From Pseudomonadota bacterium (GTDB lineage Bacteria > Pseudomonadota > Gammaproteobacteria > Burkholderiales > Thiobacillaceae), in contig JAJYXA010000541.1 in the NCBI GenBank assembly GCA_021791235.1, forward strand, positions 1 to 9,309: a DNA stretch of 9,309 nucleotides, given 5' to 3'. A model generated the notes under the pieces. It did no database searches. It was not told where the DNA came from and saw only the letters and a program-made list of their open reading frames with translations. Shown in pieces: positions 5,730 to 9,309 of this stretch (position 1 is the first letter of the stretch; the number at the start of each line of letters is the position of its first letter). The translations under genes and the position numbers were made by a program.

Positions 5730-6524
5730 ATGAATTTTCTTGCGACATCCATCGAATCGCTCGGCGCCAAGGTCGTCGGCTGGTTCACCGTCGGCTACGG
5801 CATGTTCGCCTTTCTGGCCCGCGCCGGCTTGCTGCTGCTGGATCGCACCACCTGGAACCGCGCCACCTTCGACGTCGTGGTGAAGCAGGTGTACTTTACC
5901 GCCGTGCAGATTCTGCACGTATTCCTCGGCTACGCACTGGTCATTTCGTGGCTCATCATCACCATCATCCTGTCCACCGCACGCGACTTCGGCCTCACCG
6001 AATTCGCCAGCGAAATGACCATCCGCGTGCTGGTGCTGGAACTGCTGCCCTTCCTGACCGCGCTCTTCATCGCGCTGCGCTCCGGCAGCGCGATCAACAC
6101 CGAAGTCGCGCTGATGCAGGTCAACAACGAATTGGATGCGCTGGCGCATTGCAAGGTTCCGCCGATGCAGTTCGAGTTCCTGCCGCGGCTGATCGGCGGG
6201 GTGATCTCGGTCGTCACCCTGGCCGGCCTCGCCGGCCTGCTCGCCCTGCTGATGGGCTATCTCGCCATCTACGGCGTGAACGCGGCGGGTTTTGAGCCGT
6301 ATACCCAGACCATCGCAAAAATATTCGATTTCAAGATCGTCGCCGGTCTCGTCGTGAAATGCGCGCTGTTCGGGCTGGCGGTCACCCTGATTCCGGTCAC
6401 CGCCGGGCTGGAGACGCCGAAAAAACTCTTCATGGTGCCGGTCTCGGTGCTGCGCGGCATGATGCGGGTGTTCTTCGCCATTGTGGCGATCGAGGTGGTG
6501 TCATTAGCGCTCAAATACATCTGA
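5730..6524 (+). CDS. MlaE-family ABC transporter permease (MCE lipid transport system)
   Basis: This 264-aa inner-membrane protein is the usual length for MlaE permeases, which with an ATPase and an MCE protein move phospholipids or other lipids between membranes. Hydrophobic stretches lie at about residues 20-38, 62-82, 100-117, 155-182, 203-226 and 246-262. The family's cytoplasmic signature region is recognisable around 116-137 (ALRSGSAINTEVALMQVNNE then LDAL), corresponding to the GR.GaaiaAELGtM..teqidAL block of MlaE. Residues here diverge from the E. coli form, so I give no gene symbol. It is the first gene of an operon with a degenerate ATPase, an MCE protein and a lipoprotein. The ribosome binding site is poor (AAGATG just upstream), and the ATG is the only suitable start. 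The substrate is unknown. Confidence 0.88.
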   Translation: MNFLATSIESLGAKVVGWFTVGYGMFAFLARAGLLLLDRTTWNRATFDVVVKQVYFTAVQILHVFLGYALVISWLIITIILSTARDFGLTEFASEMTIRVLVLELLPFLTALFIALRSGSAINTEVALMQVNNELDALAHCKVPPMQFEFLPRLIGGVISVVTLAGLAGLLALLMGYLAIYGVNAAGFEPYTQTIAKIFDFKIVAGLVVKCALFGLAVTLIPVTAGLETPKKLFMVPVSVLRGMMRVFFAIVAIEVVSLALKYI

Positions 6525-6958
6525 CCCCCTTTGCCGACCGCGACGCCTTGCTGGCCGCGGTCGCGGCCCTGCCCGACGACGTCGCCCGCGTTTCGCACGA
6601 ACTGCCGCTGCGGGCCAACCTGTCGGCGCTCGACAACATCGCGCTGATTCCGATCTACCAGCGCCACTTCGGCGTGGACGAATCGAACCGCCAGGCACTG
6701 CACCTGCTGGAGCAGCTCGGCCACGCCGGCATCGCCCCCTTGCGCGACCCCGACATGACGCCGGCGCAGCGCTTCATCGCCAAGCTCGCACGCGCCCTCA
6801 TTCTCAAGCGCCCGCACCTGGTCATCGACCGGCCCGGCGCCATGCTTTACGATGTGCACTATCCCGTCTTCATCCGGCAACTGGCGGCGCAGGCGGATCT
6901 GACAGGCACCTGGGATATTTACGACTTCAGCTGGAACCAGGCACTCTATCAAGAATGA
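6503..6958 (+). CDS. Degenerate, truncated ABC ATPase-like subunit of the MCE operon (start uncertain)
   Basis: About 150 residues align by eye with the central part of an ABC ATPase, starting shortly before the Q-loop. VSHELPLRANLSALDNIALI (30-49) matches the Q-loop and its following N.T..eNva.P stretch. DMTPAQRFIAKLARALILKR (84-103) replaces the LSGGQ signature helix, and PHLVIDRP (104-111) replaces Walker B, with Arg where the catalytic Glu should be. Walker A is absent, the Q-loop Gln reads as His, and no switch His is visible before the end. It should not hydrolyse ATP and may be a structural partner of the permease. No ATG or GTG lies near the expected N-terminus: ATT at 6503 has GAGGTG five bases upstream; CTG at 6521 (CTGA overlap) and TTG at 6548 are alternatives. 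Frame usage is clearly coding. It ends in an ATGA overlap with the MCE gene. Confidence 0.75.
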   Translation: MSAQIHLTPFADRDALLAAVAALPDDVARVSHELPLRANLSALDNIALIPIYQRHFGVDESNRQALHLLEQLGHAGIAPLRDPDMTPAQRFIAKLARALILKRPHLVIDRPGAMLYDVHYPVFIRQLAAQADLTGTWDIYDFSWNQALYQE

Positions 6959-7902
6959 ACAAACTGCATTTCAAGGTCGGGCTGTTTGCCGCCGCCTCGC
7001 TGCTGCTGGCCGGCGCCTTCATCGTCTATCTGCTGCATGCGCGCGGGTTTTTCGAGGACACCTTCCACCTGCAGTTGGCCGCAGCCAGCGCCGACGGCAT
7101 CGCGCCTGGGGTGCCGATCGTGTTTTCCGGCATCGAAATCGGCCGCGTCACCACGCTGGGGCTGAACGACAATGGCGGCATCGTCATCCGTGCCGAGTTT
7201 CTCGGCCGCAATGCCAAATGGCTGAAGGAAAACAGCACCTTCACGCTCGACAAACCCTTCGTCGGCGGCGCCAGGATCCGTGTCGACTCCCCCGATCTCA
7301 ACGCCCCGCCGCTGCCCGACAACGCCACCATGCTGCTGCTCACCTCCGACATCAGCAAGGAGATTCCGGCGCTGGTCGAACGGGTCAAGGCGATTCTCGC
7401 CAACGTCGAGCATCTCACCCGCAAGGATGGCGAAATCAACGCCACGCTCGCCAATGTCAAGACCGTGACCGGGCGCATGACCGGTGAATACGGCATGCTC
7501 GAAGGCGTGCTGGGCAGCCCGGAAAAAGCCCGCGCGCTGACCGACTCGCTCGACAAGACCCGTGCCCTCATCGCCAAGCTCGACGGGCTGGCGCTGAAGA
7601 TGGACGGCATGGCCGCCAAGACCGATCAATGGCTGTTTGCCGAAAATGGCGTGGCCGAGCACACGCGCGAATCGCTGGCCCAGGTGCGGCTGATGCTGAA
7701 CGATGCGCAGTCCAGCCTGAAAAAAGCCGACGCCCTGATGGCGAACGCGGTGGAGATTTCCGCCGACGTGAAGGAAGGCACGCAGGACATCGCCAAGCTG
7801 CGCGCCGAGATCGACGATGCGGTGCGCAAGACCAACGCGCTGGTCAACGAGATCAACAAGAAATGGCCGTTCGCGCGCGACCCCGAGGTGAAGCTGCCAT
7901 GA
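6955..7902 (+). CDS. MCE-domain (MlaD-like) inner-membrane lipid transport protein
   Basis: This 315-aa protein is anchored by one N-terminal membrane helix (about residues 7-27). The MCE/MlaD domain follows at about 36-115, with the hallmark DGIAPGVPIVFSGIEIGRVT (48-67) and a closing block VGGARIRVDSP. Residues about 133-300 are predicted to be long, mostly helical and coiled-coil, rich in Ala, Leu, Lys and Glu. The C-terminus NEINKKWPFARDPEVKLP is an ending I recognise in this MlaD subfamily. In MCE systems such proteins form hexameric rings or tunnels carrying lipids across the periplasm; the long helical part could form a needle-like channel. The ATG overlaps the stop of the preceding gene (ATGA), and the stop overlaps the lipoprotein start (ATGA), so translation is coupled. 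Confidence 0.92.
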   Translation: MNKLHFKVGLFAAASLLLAGAFIVYLLHARGFFEDTFHLQLAAASADGIAPGVPIVFSGIEIGRVTTLGLNDNGGIVIRAEFLGRNAKWLKENSTFTLDKPFVGGARIRVDSPDLNAPPLPDNATMLLLTSDISKEIPALVERVKAILANVEHLTRKDGEINATLANVKTVTGRMTGEYGMLEGVLGSPEKARALTDSLDKTRALIAKLDGLALKMDGMAAKTDQWLFAENGVAEHTRESLAQVRLMLNDAQSSLKKADALMANAVEISADVKEGTQDIAKLRAEIDDAVRKTNALVNEINKKWPFARDPEVKLP

Positions 7903-8573
7903 AACCCCTGCTCGCGCTCGCCAGCCTGCTCCTGCTCACCGCCTGCGGCAGCGGCGGCCCGCCGCCGCCCGACTGGAAAACCGACGCGGCCGACCTCATG
8001 GCGCGCTACCAGAAGCATGCCCTGCTGGGCGAGAACACGCTGGCCGAGCGCTATTTCCGGCAGGCCGTCGGCGCCACCGGCGGCGCCGGCCGCGTCGCCG
8101 AAACCGCGCGCCTGTGGCTGGTGCGCTGCGCCACCCGCCGCGCCATGCTGATCGACGACGCCTGCGCCGAGTATGCCGAGCTGGCCGCCATCGCGCCGGA
8201 CGCGGCGGATCAGGCCTATTACCAGTTCCTCACCCTGCGCTGGGACGTCATCGATGTTGCCCAACTGCCCGGCCAGCACCGCGATCTGGTGCGCGCAACC
8301 GCCGACAAGCGGCATGTGCAGCTCGTCAAAATTCAGGATCCGCTGGCGCGCCTGCTCGACGCCAGCCTGCTGGTGATGCGCAAGGAAGCCGATGCCGCGA
8401 CCCTGGAACTGGCTGCGGAAACCGCTTCCGCCCAGGGCTGGCGGCAGCCCCTGCTGACTTACCTGAAGCTGCTGGAAAAGCAGGCCGCCAGCCTGGGCAA
8501 TGCCGCTGAACAGGCCCGGCTCGCCAGGCGGATTCAACTGGTTGAGCAGAACCTCGCGCCTGACAAACAATAA
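7899..8573 (+). CDS. Predicted lipoprotein of the MCE operon, helical, unknown function
   Basis: This 224-aa protein has a lipoprotein signal MKPLLALASLLLLTAC, with the lipobox LTAC placing the lipidated Cys at residue 16. A Gly/Pro-rich tether (GSGGPPPPDW) follows. The rest is almost wholly helical and Ala/Leu/Arg-rich, with repeat-like blocks (KHALLGENTLAERYFRQAVG, ARLWLVRCATRRAMLIDDAC, EYAELAAIAPDAADQAYYQF) suggestive of TPR-like hairpins. I cannot assign a named family; it does not resemble PqiC or MlaC. The ATG at 7899 overlaps the MCE gene stop (ATGA). Position and lipidation suggest an envelope accessory of the MCE transporter, perhaps docking it to the outer membrane; this is inference. 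Confidence 0.85.
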   Translation: MKPLLALASLLLLTACGSGGPPPPDWKTDAADLMARYQKHALLGENTLAERYFRQAVGATGGAGRVAETARLWLVRCATRRAMLIDDACAEYAELAAIAPDAADQAYYQFLTLRWDVIDVAQLPGQHRDLVRATADKRHVQLVKIQDPLARLLDASLLVMRKEADAATLELAAETASAQGWRQPLLTYLKLLEKQAASLGNAAEQARLARRIQLVEQNLAPDKQ

Positions 8574-8586
8574 ACCGATCCGTGAT

Positions 8587-8617
8587 CCATCATGACAGGC
8601 CATCGTGGCGGGTTTTT
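8587..8617 (+). terminator. Weak candidate terminator after the MCE operon
   Basis: CCATCATG (8587-8594) can pair imperfectly with CATCGTGG (8601-8608). CGGG and a run of five T residues (8613-8617) follow, beginning 14 bases after the lipoprotein stop. The stem has a mismatch and a wobble pair, so termination would be inefficient. A second TGGTTTTTC copy follows directly. Confidence 0.3.
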
Positions 8618-8702
8618 CCTGGTTTTTCGCGGCCCCTATGGCGCGTTCGAGGCGCCGGGTCTCATCCCGCACAGCCTCGGCATGCAAAAAACCGCTTTCA
8701 CA

Positions 8703-8731
8703 TTGACAAGCCCGCGCGGCATGATTACCGT
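8703..8731 (+). promoter_or_regulatory. Probable promoter of the SCP2-domain gene
   Basis: A perfect TTGACA (8703-8708) is followed after 17 bases by TACCGT (8726-8731, 3 of 6). The upstream gene ends at 8573, so this 237-base gap needs a separate promoter for the gene at 8811. The -10 is poor, which could mean activator dependence. Confidence 0.4.
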
Positions 8732-8741
8732 GCAGCCACGG
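8728..8741. repeat. Inverted repeat near the SCP2 gene transcription start
   Basis: CCGTG-CAGC-CACGG is a perfect 5-base-arm inverted repeat with a 4-base loop. It overlaps the presumed -10 box and the start of the transcript, so it could be an operator or a 5' leader hairpin. Confidence 0.3.
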
Positions 8742-8796
8742 GAAACACACAGATATACCAATAATTAATCGGCAGTCCGAACATTCGATCAATTCC

Positions 8797-8803
8797 AAGG
8801 AGG
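8797..8803 (+). promoter_or_regulatory. Strong ribosome binding site of the SCP2-domain gene
   Basis: AAGGAGG lies seven bases before the ATG at 8811 and is near-perfectly complementary to the 16S rRNA tail. It is the strongest such site in the window and fixes the start codon. It suggests high expression. Confidence 0.85.
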
Positions 8804-8810
8804 AAATACC

Positions 8811-9309
8811 ATGAAATACACATCCATCGCACTGGCCGCACTGGCAGTACTCGCAGGCACCGCACACGCCGCTCCCGCCATGATGTCCCCCGAATGGACC
8901 GCCCAGGCGTGCGATGCCTGGAACAAGGACGCCACCCTGACCAACGGTCTGGGCGACAAGTGGATCAAGAACGACAAGGGCCGCGGCTACAAGATCATTC
9001 ACCTGTATCGCACCGACTGTGGCGAAGCCACCCAGACCGAACTGAAGATCATGCCCCGGGAAGGCAAGGCTATCTGCGTCTACGGCGGCGCCGTGCAGAA
9101 CGCCAGGATGGATCACGCGGTCGACTACACCATGCACGCCACCACCGAGCGCTGGAACGAAATGGGTGCCGGAGAGTACGGTCCGATGAAGGCCATGTTT
9201 TTTCAGCGTCTCAAGTTCACCGGCCCGAAAATGGAAGCCATGAGCGTGATGGGGCCGTTCGAGGCCTTCCTACGCCTGCCGGGCAAGATTCCCGGCGACA
9301 AGGCCTGTC
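8811..9309 (+). CDS. Exported SCP2 sterol/lipid-binding domain protein (3' end beyond window)
   Basis: 166 codons are visible and the frame stays open at the right edge. The signal peptide MKYTSIALAALAVLAGTAHA should be cut after residue 20 (AHA-AP). The mature part has MSPEWTAQACDAWNKD (25-40), KWIKNDKGRGYKIIHLYRTD (50-69), AICVYGGAV (88-96), DYTMHATTERWNEMG (105-119) and GEYGPMKAMFFQRLKFTGPK (121-140) with MEAMSVMGPFEAFL after it. This is the SCP2-like pattern, including the loop-then-RLKxxGPxMEAM helix. SCP2 domains hold hydrophobic ligands such as lipids in a tunnel. Cysteines at 34, 70, 89 and 166 could form disulfides in the periplasm. The gene follows the MCE operon on the same strand but has its own promoter-like region and a strong ribosome binding site. 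The ligand is unknown. Confidence 0.88.
   Translation, partial: MKYTSIALAALAVLAGTAHAAPAMMSPEWTAQACDAWNKDATLTNGLGDKWIKNDKGRGYKIIHLYRTDCGEATQTELKIMPREGKAICVYGGAVQNARMDHAVDYTMHATTERWNEMGAGEYGPMKAMFFQRLKFTGPKMEAMSVMGPFEAFLRLPGKIPGDKAC

Noticed and set aside
6359..6502. ATG at 6359 as the start of the ATPase-like gene
   Set aside because: The extra residues are an out-of-frame reading of the permease C-terminus (Arg/Gly/His-rich), and the overlap would be about 166 bases; the coding signal in this frame begins only near 6503.
6480..6530. Programmed -1 frameshift fusing the permease and the ATPase-like protein
   Set aside because: The frame relation would allow it, but there is no X-XXY-YYZ slippery heptamer or obvious downstream stem, and the permease already has a normal length and ending.
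7626..9137. A 503-codon minus-strand open frame
   Set aside because: It runs antisense across the MCE, lipoprotein and SCP2 genes, has low-complexity composition and no domain; all three plus-strand genes are well supported.

Overview
The window looks like chromosomal DNA of a GC-rich betaproteobacterium. The closest feel is to the sulfur- or iron-oxidising lithotrophs of Nitrosomonadales, such as Thiobacillus-like genera. I base this on codon usage, a CHASE2-cyclase operon and an exported SCP2-domain protein of a kind I associate with that group. The assignment rests on recognition, not on a database search. I see no tRNA, rRNA, CRISPR array, insertion sequence or integrase.

Layout from left to right. 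(1) Bases 1-705, minus strand: a two-gene toxin-antitoxin-like pair. An XRE-type helix-turn-helix regulator is followed two bases later by a BrnT-family toxin that runs off the left edge. A 19-base perfect palindrome (740-758) sits between the -35 and -10 elements of the pair's likely promoter, as expected for autorepression. (2) Bases 706-1191: mostly non-coding. It holds an orphan TTGACA promoter-like element, an AT-rich stem-loop, and a candidate 50-aa gene on the plus strand (1043-1195) that converges on the next operon. (3) Bases 1192-5646, minus strand: a tightly packed four-gene operon. In transcription order it encodes an exported SH3 protein, an exported M48 metalloprotease, a membrane CHASE2/class III nucleotidyl cyclase, and a metallo-beta-lactamase-fold protein resembling class II cyclic-nucleotide phosphodiesterases. 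It therefore appears to encode an envelope sensor or quality-control pair together with enzymes that make and destroy a cyclic nucleotide.

(4) Bases 5730-8573, plus strand, divergent from the previous operon: an MCE/Mla-type lipid transport operon. It contains an MlaE-like permease, a short degenerate ABC ATPase lacking Walker A, an MCE-domain (MlaD-like) membrane protein and a helical lipoprotein. The genes overlap, two of them through ATGA junctions. (5) Bases 8811-9309, plus strand: an exported SCP2 sterol/lipid-binding domain protein, cut by the right edge. It has its own promoter-like region and a strong ribosome binding site.

The most unusual points are the MCE transport operon whose only ATPase subunit appears unable to bind or hydrolyse ATP and whose gene has no ordinary start codon; the cyclase plus phosphodiesterase plus protease operon; an exported lipid-binding protein beside the lipid transporter; and the small convergent ORF at 1043-1195.
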